A stretch of 64,000 bases of DNA, taken from positions 124,001 through 188,000 of the forward strand of contig JBPPLN010000001.1 in the NCBI GenBank assembly GCA_051920445.1, read 5' to 3'. Position numbers and translations under genes: made by a program. Of the stretch, positions 7,161 through 15,649 are shown piece by piece (within the stretch, counting starts at the first letter, position 1; every line of letters begins with the position of its first letter). Source of the DNA: CAG-177 sp003514385 (GTDB taxonomy: Bacteria > Bacillota > Clostridia > Oscillospirales > Acutalibacteraceae). The notes below the pieces were generated by a model. It ran no database searches and was not told the origin of the DNA. It saw only the letters and a program-made list of their open reading frames with translations.

Positions 7161-8816
7161 ATGCTTGATTTAAATAAAAACTTTGTGGATGAGGTATATG
7201 ACGAAAACGGACATGTAGTTGATTATACCCTCAAATGCCCTGAAAATTTCAATTTCGCTTATGATGTTGTCGATGCCATCGCGGCTGCCGAACCGGACAA
7301 ACGTGCGCTCCTCTGGTGCAACCCGGCGGGTGAAGAGAGAATATTCACTTATGGCGACCTGAAATATTACAGCGATAAGACTGCAAATATGCTGCGTGAA
7401 AAGGGCATCAAGAAGGGCGACATGGTCATGGTTATCCTCAAGCGTCACTACCAGTTCTGGTTCACCATTCTCGCTCTGCACAAACTCGGCGCGGTCATTA
7501 TCCCCGCAACATTCATGCTGCAGAAGCATGATATCGTCTACAGAGCGAACGCCGCTACAATAAAGGCGGTTGTTTGCACAGGCGACGGCGACATTGCCGA
7601 GCAGGTCGATGAGGCTCTGCCGGAGTGTCCCTCGATAAAGACGAGAATTATAGTCAACGGCAAGCGTGACGGTTGGGATGACTTCATGACTGACATGGAA
7701 AAAGCCGATTCGCATCTCGAAAGAGTTGATACGAAATATTATGAACCCATGATAGTCTATTTCTCGTCCGGCACCACCGGCAACCCCAAGATGGCTATGC
7801 ACGCGCATACATATGCCCTCGCGCATCTGACTACCGCCAAGTATTGGCACGATGTCACCGCAGACAGCATTCATCTGACGATAGCCGATACCGGCTGGGG
7901 CAAGGCTGTTTGGGGCAAGCTTTACGGCGAGATGTTCATGGAGAGCTGCGTTTTTGTCTATGACTATGACAAGTTTCACGCATCCGAGATTCTTTCGATA
8001 CTTGAAAAGTACAAAATCACCAGCCTCTGCTGCCCGCCCACGATGTTCAGATTTATGCTTCAGGAGGATGTGTCTTCCTATGATCTGAGCTCGCTGAAAT
8101 ACTGCACCATCGCAGGCGAAGCCCTCAACCCCGATGTTTTCAACAAGTGGTATGAGGAGACGGGGATAAAGCTTATGGAAGGCTTTGGCCAGACCGAGAC
8201 CACTCTGCTTATTGCAAACCGCGTCGGCATGGAGCCGAAGCCGGGCTCTATGGGTAAGCCTATGCCGCACTACGATGTTGATATCGTTGACGAAGACGGC
8301 AGACCGGTACCTCCCGGAGTCACCGGCGAAATAGTTGTTCATACCGAGCCGAAGGTTCCTTTCGGCCTGTTCAAGGGCTATTACCGCGACGAGAAGAAGA
8401 CCGCCGAGGCGTGGCACGACGGACTCTATCATACCGGCGACACCGCGTGGAAAGACGAGGACGGCTATTACTGGTATGTCGGCAGAACCGATGATGTTAT
8501 AAAGTCCTCCGGCTACAGAATAGGACCGTTCGAGATCGAGAGCGTGCTTACCGAGCATCCGTCGGTTCTTGAGTGCGCCGTAACCGGTCTTCCCGATCCG
8601 ATAAGAGGCAATGTCGTCAAGGCAACTATCGTCCTCAAGCCAGGATTTGAGGGCTCTGAGGAGTTGAAAAAAGAGCTTCAGACCTATGTCAAGAAAGAGA
8701 CCGCGCCCTATAAATATCCCAGAGTCATCGAGTTTGTTGATTCTCTTCCCAAGACCGTCAACGGCAAGATCAGACGCACTGAGATAAGAGCGAACGATCT
8801 GAGAAATTTAAAGTGA
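7161..8816 (+). CDS. AMP-forming acyl-CoA synthetase
   Basis: A 551-residue ANL-superfamily ligase, activating a carboxylic acid with ATP to acyl-AMP and then to acyl-CoA. Motifs are the P-loop YFSSGTTGNPKMAMH (about residues 199-213), the adenine motif GFGQTETT (about 347-354), YHTGDTAW and GRTDDVIKSSGYRIGPFEIE at the hinge, and the catalytic lysine in TVNGKIRRTE near residue 535. It resembles medium-chain/branched acid synthetases more than acetyl-CoA synthetase by overall layout. It lies behind an isoleucine-type T-box and an HTH-cupin regulator, which suggests an acid used for isoleucine supply, such as 2-methylbutyrate (inference). Its 3' end overlaps the convergent SOD-like gene by nine bases. 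Confidence 0.9.
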   Translation: MLDLNKNFVDEVYDENGHVVDYTLKCPENFNFAYDVVDAIAAAEPDKRALLWCNPAGEERIFTYGDLKYYSDKTANMLREKGIKKGDMVMVILKRHYQFWFTILALHKLGAVIIPATFMLQKHDIVYRANAATIKAVVCTGDGDIAEQVDEALPECPSIKTRIIVNGKRDGWDDFMTDMEKADSHLERVDTKYYEPMIVYFSSGTTGNPKMAMHAHTYALAHLTTAKYWHDVTADSIHLTIADTGWGKAVWGKLYGEMFMESCVFVYDYDKFHASEILSILEKYKITSLCCPPTMFRFMLQEDVSSYDLSSLKYCTIAGEALNPDVFNKWYEETGIKLMEGFGQTETTLLIANRVGMEPKPGSMGKPMPHYDVDIVDEDGRPVPPGVTGEIVVHTEPKVPFGLFKGYYRDEKKTAEAWHDGLYHTGDTAWKDEDGYYWYVGRTDDVIKSSGYRIGPFEIESVLTEHPSVLECAVTGLPDPIRGNVVKATIVLKPGFEGSEELKKELQTYVKKETAPYKYPRVIEFVDSLPKTVNGKIRRTEIRANDLRNLK

Positions 8817-9326
8817 TTTGCTGATTTCCATTCGGCGTATAACGCCGCAGGCGATGCGGCTGCCGAATGTGTCGGTCGAAGTGAAAGTGTCGGGGGAACT
8901 GTGAACTATCACGGTTCTCCCTTCTACTTGGCGTGGAATAAAGCGGTCGGTGTAGGTCGCCATATATGCATATCCGTTGTTCGAGAAAATACTCGGCAGG
9001 TCGCCCATATGTCCGGGGTGATTCTGCGTGCTTTTTATATTTGTATCATGCCGTTCGGGCGATACTTCGAGCTCAACATCCGTGCTTTTCAAATGCATTC
9101 CGGCGCTTGTGAATGCCTCGGGTTCGCACACTGCGCCCTCGTGAATATGAACTGCGAACGGCTCGTTTCTTGTCGGCATACCGGTGAGTTCTATTTCGAT
9201 CATTGTTCCGTCGAGCCAGGGATAAAATCTCACCGTGCCGGACATATCCGGAACGCTGCTGTTTCCTTTTATATCTGCCTGAAAATAGTAATAATCCGAC
9301 AGCGTGTCGGAAGCTTTGTTAAACAT
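8808..9326 (-). CDS. Cu/Zn superoxide dismutase-like protein
   Basis: A 172-residue protein with the Cu/Zn SOD pattern: VHIHEG (His60, His62), Cys67, SAGMHL (His78), HPGHMGDLP (His103/His106 and Asp109), VIVHSSPDTF (His142) and SRIACGVI (Arg157, Cys160). All the metal ligands and the disulfide cysteines expected of the family can be placed, so it may be active in converting superoxide to peroxide and oxygen. No signal peptide is visible, unlike most bacterial SodC proteins, which are periplasmic or lipoproteins. The start ATG follows GGAGG. Some relatives are metal-site scaffolds or copper chaperones, so activity is not certain. It is an isolated gene, convergent with the acyl-CoA synthetase. 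Confidence 0.82.
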   Translation of the reverse strand: MFNKASDTLSDYYYFQADIKGNSSVPDMSGTVRFYPWLDGTMIEIELTGMPTRNEPFAVHIHEGAVCEPEAFTSAGMHLKSTDVELEVSPERHDTNIKSTQNHPGHMGDLPSIFSNNGYAYMATYTDRFIPRQVEGRTVIVHSSPDTFTSTDTFGSRIACGVIRRMEISKSL

Positions 9327-9380
9327 TTTGTTTCCTCCTGCGGGTATATTTGCTCCGAGAAGAAGCGCTATATTATATGA

Positions 9381-9418
9381 AAAATCACCCCTCAGCGTTA
9401 ATGCTGAGGGGTGATTTG
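9381..9418 (-). terminator. Terminator of the secreted phosphoesterase gene
   Basis: A perfect 15-base-pair stem (AAATCACCCCTCAGC and its complement) with a six-base loop. On the minus strand it ends in five T and lies just past the stop codon at 9426. Confidence 0.85.
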
Positions 9419-9425
9419 ACTATTT

Positions 9426-10769
9426 TCAGAAGATAATATTGCGTAACTCGAAAATTTTATTTGCAAAGAAGAGGTATATTTTCTGAAGCAGGCTGTCTTT
9501 GTATTCTGTTTTTGACGGCGCGGATTTTGTCAGCTCATAGGAGTCAAATATTTCATTCGTGTCGCTCCGCAGAGCCTTTATCGAAATCCTGCCCTCGGAG
9601 AAGTTCAGCAGAACATATGTCGGCGTGCGAAGCTGAATGCATTTTTCTGCGTACCACGGAGTTTTATCGGGCTGACCGTCATAGTTGCAGCCGGAAGCGG
9701 TGTTCGCCTCAAGATAGAGCGTGCCGCCGCTTTTTACTTTTTCGTTGCCGCGCATGAGTGCGGAACGGGTGTATATATGATCATGTCCGCTCAACACAAG
9801 ATCAATGTCATATTTATCGAACATCTTTGAAAACAGCGGACGATAGAAATTATCCTCTTCCTTGCGGCTGTAGATGCTGTAGTGCATAACAACCACGCGC
9901 CACAGGGCATCGGGATAGAACTCCATGGCTTCTTTTATCAGCTCTTCATGGTCATAGGTCAGCACATTGTTTGAGTTGAGCACGATGAACAACGCTTCGC
10001 CGCGTTTGAAATAGTAGCCTTTGCCCGCCGGACATTGAAGAAGCTCGCGGTCGAATCTGTTCGGGTTGTTGCTCCTTATTGAATAGAGCGGATAGTAGAA
10101 ATCGTGGTTGCCTATGGTTGTAGCAACCGGGATAGAACGCATCAATTCGGGATTATAGAAAAGGTTGTATTGCGCTTGGGTCATGCCTGTTTCGACCTGA
10201 TCTCCTGCGGAGATTATGAGTGAGATATCCGGCTCATACTTTACCGCCGCCTCGAGTGTGTTGTTCCAGCCGAGCGAATCGTGCTTGAGAACTTCATCGA
10301 GCTTTCTGTCACCCGAACGGCCGATCTGCGTGTCGGAGACAAAGAGAACATTGTATTCTTTGTCGCTGCCTGTGTTGAACGAATATGTTTTCGACCATTT
10401 GCCGTTTTCGGCAACTCTGTAATAGTAAGTGGTGTTGCTCTTGAGATTTTCTGCGGTTACATCGTTCTTCCATCCGTAGAGAACAGTGTGCGTGCGCTCG
10501 ACTTTCAGAAATTTTCCGTTTTTCATCGAACTGTCCGTTGCAACTTCAAACATTACTACGCAGTCCTTGGTCGGCGAGAGCCATGTGAAATTCATGCTCG
10601 ACGGGTCGCTTCCGGGAGACATGGAAACTGCCGAAGCGTCATTTTTGAGTCTGTCCCAATTTTTGTCCCATTCCTCAGCTGTTGCCGCGAACGAGCAGGG
10701 GAGAAGAACTGAGCAGAAAAGGAGTATCGCCAACAGAACAGAGAGTATGTGCGTTGACCTTTGTTTCAT
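9426..10769 (-). CDS. Secreted purple-acid-phosphatase-like metallophosphoesterase
   Basis: A 447-residue protein with a clear signal peptide (MKQRSTHILSVLLAILLFCS, then SFAATAEEW around the cleavage site). A fibronectin-like N-terminal domain (about residues 30-130) is followed by a calcineurin-like phosphoesterase. Metal motifs are VLFVSDTQIG, SAGDQVE, TIGNHDFYYP, VVMHYSIYS and LSGHDHIYTRS, in the family order D-x-H-like, GD, GNHD, H and GHxH. This layout matches purple acid phosphatases that hydrolyse phosphate esters outside the cell. The ATG at 10769 follows AAAGGTG; an upstream extension to 10904 would destroy the signal peptide. Divergent from the aminotransferase gene. Confidence 0.87.
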   Translation of the reverse strand: MKQRSTHILSVLLAILLFCSVLLPCSFAATAEEWDKNWDRLKNDASAVSMSPGSDPSSMNFTWLSPTKDCVVMFEVATDSSMKNGKFLKVERTHTVLYGWKNDVTAENLKSNTTYYYRVAENGKWSKTYSFNTGSDKEYNVLFVSDTQIGRSGDRKLDEVLKHDSLGWNNTLEAAVKYEPDISLIISAGDQVETGMTQAQYNLFYNPELMRSIPVATTIGNHDFYYPLYSIRSNNPNRFDRELLQCPAGKGYYFKRGEALFIVLNSNNVLTYDHEELIKEAMEFYPDALWRVVVMHYSIYSRKEEDNFYRPLFSKMFDKYDIDLVLSGHDHIYTRSALMRGNEKVKSGGTLYLEANTASGCNYDGQPDKTPWYAEKCIQLRTPTYVLLNFSEGRISIKALRSDTNEIFDSYELTKSAPSKTEYKDSLLQKIYLFFANKIFELRNIIF

Positions 10770-10929
10770 ATAATCACCTTTCTTATAAAAGTTATGCTCA
10801 AATTTCGCCCAGAAAATCAGCTCGTATATGGGCAAAACAAAGATTTTTTGCAGGATATAGCTTTTTGGCTTGCAAAATCGAGCGGAATATAATAGAATAT
10901 ACAAGATCTTTGTTTACGGAGGAATCAAC

Positions 10930-12189
10930 ATGACTTTTGAATCAATGCCCAAAAAGGAGCTCGAAGAACTCCACTCTCAGCTTCTTGAAAAATACAACAG
11001 CTTCAAAGCGAAAAATCTCAAGCTTGATATGTCCAGAGGCAAGCCCTGCACCCAGCAGCTCGACCTTTCTATGGATATGCTCAAGATAAATGATGTTAAA
11101 TCTTCAACCGGACTTGAGTGCAGAAACTACGGAATTCTCGACGGCATCCCCGAGTGCAAGGCAATTTTCTCCGAGATGCTTGAAGTCGCGGAGAAGAATG
11201 TCATAGTTATGGGCAACTCGAGCCTCAACGTCATGTTTGATTTTATCGCGCAGTGCATGACCCACGGCGCAGGCGACAAACCCTGGATGCAGCAGGGGAA
11301 GATAAAGTTCCTTTGCCCCGTTCCCGGTTATGACAGACACTTCGGCATCTGCGAATATTTCGACATTGAAATGATAAATGTTCCGCTTGTCGAGGGCGGT
11401 CCTGATATGGATCTTGTCGAAGAGCTTATAAAAGACAGCAGCGTAAAGGGTATGTTCTGCGTGCCGAAATACGCTAACCCTGACGGAACAACATATTCCG
11501 ACGAGACCGTCCGCCGCATAGCGGCTCTCAAACCCGCCGCGAACGATTTCAGAATAATCTGGGATAACGCTTATATCGTCCATGACCTCAGAGAGACTCC
11601 CGACAAGCTTCTCAATATTTTCCCTGAGTGCGAGAAGAACTCGACTGAAGATATGGTTATAGAGGTCGTTTCAACCTCGAAAGTCACATTCAGCGGCGCG
11701 GGCATTGCCGCACTTGCTGCCTCTGACAAAAATGTTGCGATGATAAAGAATCGCATGAAGACGCAGACCATCGGCTATGATAAAATAAACCAGCTGCGCC
11801 ATGCGAAGTTCCTTAAAAATATGGATGGCGTCAGAGCGCATATGAAGAAGCACGCCGCCATAATTGCGCCCAAGTTTGATGTTGTGCTCAAGGCGTTCAG
11901 TGATGAGCTCGGCGGCAAGGGTATAGCCGAATGGACCAACCCGAACGGCGGATATTTCATCAGCCTGAATGTTCTGAACGGCTGCGCTAAGCGCACGGTT
12001 GAACTCTGCAAAGAGGCTGGTGTGGTGCTCACCCCTGCGGGTGCTACCTATCCTTACGGCAAAGACCCCGATGATTCAAACATCCGTATTGCGCCTACTT
12101 TCCCGCCGGTTGAAGAGCTTGAGCTCGCCGTTGATCTGCTCTGCACAAGCGTTCAGCTTGCGGCGGCAGAAAAGCTTCTTGCAGAATAA
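10930..12189 (+). CDS. PLP-dependent aminotransferase, Aminotran_MocR (aspartate aminotransferase subgroup Ic) type
   Basis: A 419-residue fold-type I aminotransferase. The N-terminal motif LDMSRGKPCTQQLDLS is characteristic of the Aminotran_MocR family, which includes the Corynebacterium-type aspartate aminotransferase. The Schiff-base lysine lies in STSKVTFSGAG (about residue 254). IIWDNAYIVHDL carries the PLP-ring aspartate and tyrosine. Despite the family name there is no DNA-binding domain. Aspartate/2-oxoglutarate transamination is the likely role, but substrate range in the family is broad. The ATG at 10930 follows GGAGGAATC; an upstream ATG at 10870 lacks a site. Confidence 0.85.
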   Translation: MTFESMPKKELEELHSQLLEKYNSFKAKNLKLDMSRGKPCTQQLDLSMDMLKINDVKSSTGLECRNYGILDGIPECKAIFSEMLEVAEKNVIVMGNSSLNVMFDFIAQCMTHGAGDKPWMQQGKIKFLCPVPGYDRHFGICEYFDIEMINVPLVEGGPDMDLVEELIKDSSVKGMFCVPKYANPDGTTYSDETVRRIAALKPAANDFRIIWDNAYIVHDLRETPDKLLNIFPECEKNSTEDMVIEVVSTSKVTFSGAGIAALAASDKNVAMIKNRMKTQTIGYDKINQLRHAKFLKNMDGVRAHMKKHAAIIAPKFDVVLKAFSDELGGKGIAEWTNPNGGYFISLNVLNGCAKRTVELCKEAGVVLTPAGATYPYGKDPDDSNIRIAPTFPPVEELELAVDLLCTSVQLAAAEKLLAE

Positions 12190-12197
12190 ATTGATAG

Positions 12198-12226
12198 AAA
12201 GAGCTGTCCTCTGGCGGCTCTTTTTT
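12198..12226 (+). terminator. Terminator of the aminotransferase gene
   Basis: An 11-base-pair stem (AAAGAGCTGTC with GGCGGCTCTTT, with G-U pairs) and a four-base loop run into six T. It just reaches the stop codon of the convergent CARF gene. Confidence 0.8.
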
Positions 12227-13478
12227 ATTTTATGAGGCGTTTATATTCAGGCTCGTCTTTCCAGACATATCTGTCCTCCACAATTTCGATAAGGCGCTCC
12301 GTAACAAGTCTGTTCTTTATGTCGTCGCCGTCGATGATATAGACCCCGAGAGCTTTTGCCTTGTTATATATCGGCATGTCTTTATCTATTGTATGAGTGC
12401 AGGCAAAAACTGCGTGCCCCTCTCCGCCGCTCATGCGCATAGCCTGCGGGTATATCTCATCTATGTGCTTCATATCCGGCGCGCAGGTCTTGCAGGATAT
12501 AAACAGCGGCTCGATACCATTTATCGCGATAACATCTATCTCGTTGCTTGCCGGTCTGTATATCGTTGATCTGTCGTGTCTTATCCGGCTGTATTCCCAG
12601 TTATATTTGACGCGCGAGCGTACACTGCTGAATTTGCCCGTGGTGACGGCGCAGAGATGAATAAACAATTCGAGAAATGCGCCGACATCGGTCAGATAGT
12701 GGCGAAAATTTTTGTCGCAGTAGTAAAATGTGCACTCGCCGTTTTCGTGATATTTTAATTCCGTTATGCCGCCGCAGCGGTCGAGCGCGCGGAGTATCTC
12801 GTCGTTTCTGAAAATCTGCTTGCCGTTGACGCTGATGTGCTCGGGCGCGCGGACTTTCAGAGGCATATTTCCGTTCGGTTCGCAGGCGGGACTCACTCTC
12901 TGCAAAAACTGAACATGCGGCACCCAGGAGCCGATGTTTTCAAGATAGATGTTCCAGATATCAAGCACCTTTGACCAGAAAGCACCGAAATCGTCCCTGT
13001 GTTCGCTGAAATCTTCGCTTTCGATAACTTTGCCGCCGCTGACATTGAAAAAGTCTTCGCAGTCAAGCAGGCCGAAAATATTGGCTCTCATCGCGTGCTC
13101 ATATTTGCTTATATTTGCGTATTTTTTCGTTCTTCTGTTGTATGCGATAAGCGGCACTCCGAGCTTCACCGCCGCCATTCCCGCCGCGAGCAAAGCGATA
13201 TCCTTGCCGCCGGTAACATCGACAACGCAGTCAGGATTTTCGGATATTATTTTTGCAAGTGCGTCATTGACCTCGTCGATATTTTCCATATCCGCGCTTA
13301 TATATTCTATCTCCGGGCTTTCACCGCGGCTCTTGAAAAAGCGGTTGTAGTCGCCGCGGCTCTCTTCGACCTGCAACGGGTCTGCACCGAAAAATATAAG
13401 CTTTTCGGGCTTGAATGCAACGGAAGCGAGCACATTGAGTATCGGTGATTCGTCAAAAAGTTCGATAAGCGTTTTCAT
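12225..13478 (-). CDS. Stand-alone CARF-domain nuclease of the Card1/Can2 (DUF1887) type
   Basis: A 417-residue protein in three parts. Residues 1-150 form a Rossmann-like CARF domain with the ligand motif DVTGGKD (87-93) and LIAYNRRTKKY (110-120). Residues about 215-250 look like a winged helix. Residues about 260-400 form a PD-(D/E)xK-type nuclease with Glu270 (GAFLEL), NEID (312-315) and SCK (328-330). In Card1 and Can2 the CARF domain binds cyclic tetra-adenylate made by type III CRISPR complexes and activates nuclease cutting of DNA and/or RNA. The last motif has Ser where many PD-ExK enzymes have Glu. No CRISPR array, cas10 or other cas gene is present in the window. It is monocistronic with its own consensus promoter, so a CRISPR-independent signalling or toxin-like role is possible (inference). 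Confidence 0.82.
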   Translation of the reverse strand: MKTLIELFDESPILNVLASVAFKPEKLIFFGADPLQVEESRGDYNRFFKSRGESPEIEYISADMENIDEVNDALAKIISENPDCVVDVTGGKDIALLAAGMAAVKLGVPLIAYNRRTKKYANISKYEHAMRANIFGLLDCEDFFNVSGGKVIESEDFSEHRDDFGAFWSKVLDIWNIYLENIGSWVPHVQFLQRVSPACEPNGNMPLKVRAPEHISVNGKQIFRNDEILRALDRCGGITELKYHENGECTFYYCDKNFRHYLTDVGAFLELFIHLCAVTTGKFSSVRSRVKYNWEYSRIRHDRSTIYRPASNEIDVIAINGIEPLFISCKTCAPDMKHIDEIYPQAMRMSGGEGHAVFACTHTIDKDMPIYNKAKALGVYIIDGDDIKNRLVTERLIEIVEDRYVWKDEPEYKRLIK

Positions 13479-13517
13479 CTTTTCAGCTCCGGGTAATAAG
13501 ACATCTTTTATATATTG

Positions 13518-13546
13518 ATTATAGCATCACCGAGCAGAAATATCAA
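13518..13546 (-). promoter_or_regulatory. Promoter of the CARF nuclease gene
   Basis: On the minus strand TTGATA (13541-13546) and TATAAT (13518-13523) are spaced by 17 bases, 40 bases before the start codon. This is a near-consensus sigma-A promoter and implies routine expression of the gene. Confidence 0.8.
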
Positions 13547-13573
13547 TTATTTGTTTATATTGACTATACGCGA

Positions 13574-13602
13574 TTGACTTTTGCCGGCTTTAAAATTAAT
13601 AT
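13574..13602 (+). promoter_or_regulatory. Promoter of the glycosidase-like gene
   Basis: TTGACT (13574-13579) and TAATAT (13597-13602) are spaced by 17 bases. It lies back-to-back with the promoter of the CARF gene, 27 bases between the two -35 boxes. Confidence 0.75.
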
Positions 13603-13633
13603 ATACATATGAAGAAAATATGGAGGAGTTATA

Positions 13634-15649
13634 ATGAGCAAGAAAAAGCCGCTTATGGCAATGGTGTCGTCGGCATATTTTAAAATATATACAAAGAATT
13701 TTCTGACTTTCAGAAAGGGTGCTATGGGCAAGAGCGGCTATGCCTGCCGCAAATACCCGGGCTATGTCTCTGTATTCGGCTGGGAGGGCGACAAGGATGC
13801 TCCGATTGCGTTTATTGATGGCTCTTATCTCCTGCGCGACAGAAAAAATACACTCATAACTTTCGGCCTTGCCGATATAGACGGAAAAATCGAGTGGTTC
13901 AACAAAGAGGATTGGCTGCCGTGCCTCGTCAGCAAATACCGCACGAGGGACTTTGAATGCACTGTAGAAAATTTTGCGGATATTCTCGATAGGGGCGACG
14001 GCAAGTTTGAAATTGCCTATTCAAGAATGACGCTCAAAAATATCAGCGGAAAAACTTTGAACATACCGCGCGTGTCAAAACTGCTTATCCCGCTCAACAA
14101 ACAGCCGCATTCCGTAAAAAACGGTGAAACAATTGTCCTTGATTACGCCGTAGGCGCAGACCGCTTCGGCGGAAAATACGCATATCCCACGAACAGCGAA
14201 ATAGCTTCTGCGGGCGGGTTCGATGAGCACTATGAACATATGAAAGACTACTGGACGGAGCGCATGGAACCGCTTGCAAAGATAGACGAACTGCCCGACA
14301 GCAAGCTTATAGACGCCTACAAGGCGGGATATGTGTATACGATGATAGTCAAGGACGGCTACGGACTCCATGTCGGCGAGAACGGCTATGACAGAGTGTT
14401 CGACCATGATGTCCTCGGTATAATGGCATCGCTGCTGACAATAGGCGACTTCAAATATTTTGACGAATATTCAAAGACAATTCTCAAGTTTGTCCAGTAT
14501 CCCGACGCCGGATGGAAATTCAGCTGGCCGTATGCGCTCTATCTTCAGAAAACAGGCGACAGGAAGCTCGTTGAAGAGCGTTTCGAGCAGATAAAGATAA
14601 ACACTCACAAAATATCATCCGACAGGGACTCGGACGGAATAATGAAGCGCACAAACGCTATCGACAGCAACGGACATTGGACTATCGACAACTGGTCGGC
14701 TCTGTTCGGGCTCTGCACTTATAAATATATCTGCGACAAAATTGAAAACAAGTCCGAGAGCGAGTGGGCGCAGAAAGAATATATAGACCTCCTCTCGTGC
14801 GTTGAAAAGAAGCTTGCCGAAACTTCGAATAAATATAATCTTGATTATATCCCGATATCAATGGATGAACCGAACGAATACGGTCAGCGCAGCGATCCTC
14901 ACGATGCAAACTGGGGCTCAATGTTCCTGTTTGGTCGCTGGGGCTGGGACGGCTATCTTTTCGGCGCGGAACAGGGAAGCGGCATGATAGAAAAAATCGA
15001 CGGCACATATGTGCATATTTTTAAGTGCCGCAAAGATATAACAGATAATCCGTACAACTTCGGCGGATACCCGCACGGATTTTTCTGCAGTTCATATAAC
15101 GCCGGATACGGGAGCACCGCGCTCAGGGGCGAAAAATATCGCGACAGCGGAATAAAAGCATATCAATTTATGATAGACCATGCACAAAGCGGCCCGTTCA
15201 GCTGGTGGGAGGGGGTAGGCTATCCAGAGGCCGACGGCGGCATATGGGCGAGCGGCGGAAGCGGCTCGGGCGGCGGTTCGTGCCCGCATATGTGGGGGCA
15301 GAGCACCGCAACAAAAGTCCTGTGGGATTCTCTTATTGTTCAGAAAGCCGATTCGACCCTGCTTATCGGCAGGGGAATGCCGGCAGAATGGATAGACAGC
15401 GGCAAAAAAACCGTTATCCATGATTATCCGCTCAACGGCGGAAGAAAAATCGGCTTCTCGCTCGTTTCATCAAATGATACGGTTACTCTCGCTCTGACCG
15501 GAGACGGCGCGGGCACTTGCGAGGCAATACTCGATCTTATCGGGCTTCACGGAAATATAGAATCGGCAAGCTGCGAATATGACAGCGAACGTGGAGTCGT
15601 TATGATTCCGAAAGGTGTAACGCAGGTCACGGTGAGGAGAAAGATATAA
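13634..15649 (+). CDS. Six-hairpin glycosidase-like protein, cytoplasmic
   Basis: A 671-residue protein with an N-terminal beta-rich region (to about residue 190) and an (alpha/alpha)6-like region resembling six-hairpin glycosidases such as GH78-type enzymes. Family-like stretches are NGYDRVFDHDVLG, DSDGIMKRTNAID, GHWTIDNWSALFGL, GWDGYLFGAEQGSG and FSWWEGVGYPEADGGIW, with many acidic and aromatic residues suited to a sugar-binding cleft. There is no signal peptide, so it would act on imported oligosaccharides. Exact family and bond cannot be assigned by eye. The ATG follows GGAGGAGTT. The DUF1294 gene starts inside its stop codon (TAATG). Confidence 0.72.
   Translation: MSKKKPLMAMVSSAYFKIYTKNFLTFRKGAMGKSGYACRKYPGYVSVFGWEGDKDAPIAFIDGSYLLRDRKNTLITFGLADIDGKIEWFNKEDWLPCLVSKYRTRDFECTVENFADILDRGDGKFEIAYSRMTLKNISGKTLNIPRVSKLLIPLNKQPHSVKNGETIVLDYAVGADRFGGKYAYPTNSEIASAGGFDEHYEHMKDYWTERMEPLAKIDELPDSKLIDAYKAGYVYTMIVKDGYGLHVGENGYDRVFDHDVLGIMASLLTIGDFKYFDEYSKTILKFVQYPDAGWKFSWPYALYLQKTGDRKLVEERFEQIKINTHKISSDRDSDGIMKRTNAIDSNGHWTIDNWSALFGLCTYKYICDKIENKSESEWAQKEYIDLLSCVEKKLAETSNKYNLDYIPISMDEPNEYGQRSDPHDANWGSMFLFGRWGWDGYLFGAEQGSGMIEKIDGTYVHIFKCRKDITDNPYNFGGYPHGFFCSSYNAGYGSTALRGEKYRDSGIKAYQFMIDHAQSGPFSWWEGVGYPEADGGIWASGGSGSGGGSCPHMWGQSTATKVLWDSLIVQKADSTLLIGRGMPAEWIDSGKKTVIHDYPLNGGRKIGFSLVSSNDTVTLALTGDGAGTCEAILDLIGLHGNIESASCEYDSERGVVMIPKGVTQVTVRRKI

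Noticed and set aside
7170..8558. 462-codon open frame on the minus strand
   Set aside because: Lies fully opposite the acyl-CoA synthetase, which has all family motifs. The antisense translation has no recognisable domain and no ribosome-binding site; it arises from codon bias.
9383..9418. Palindrome as a repeated extragenic element
   Set aside because: It occurs once and has a T run at the correct end for the phosphoesterase gene, so it is a terminator.
12225..13633. CRISPR array near the CARF nuclease
   Set aside because: No evenly spaced direct repeats were seen here or anywhere in the window.
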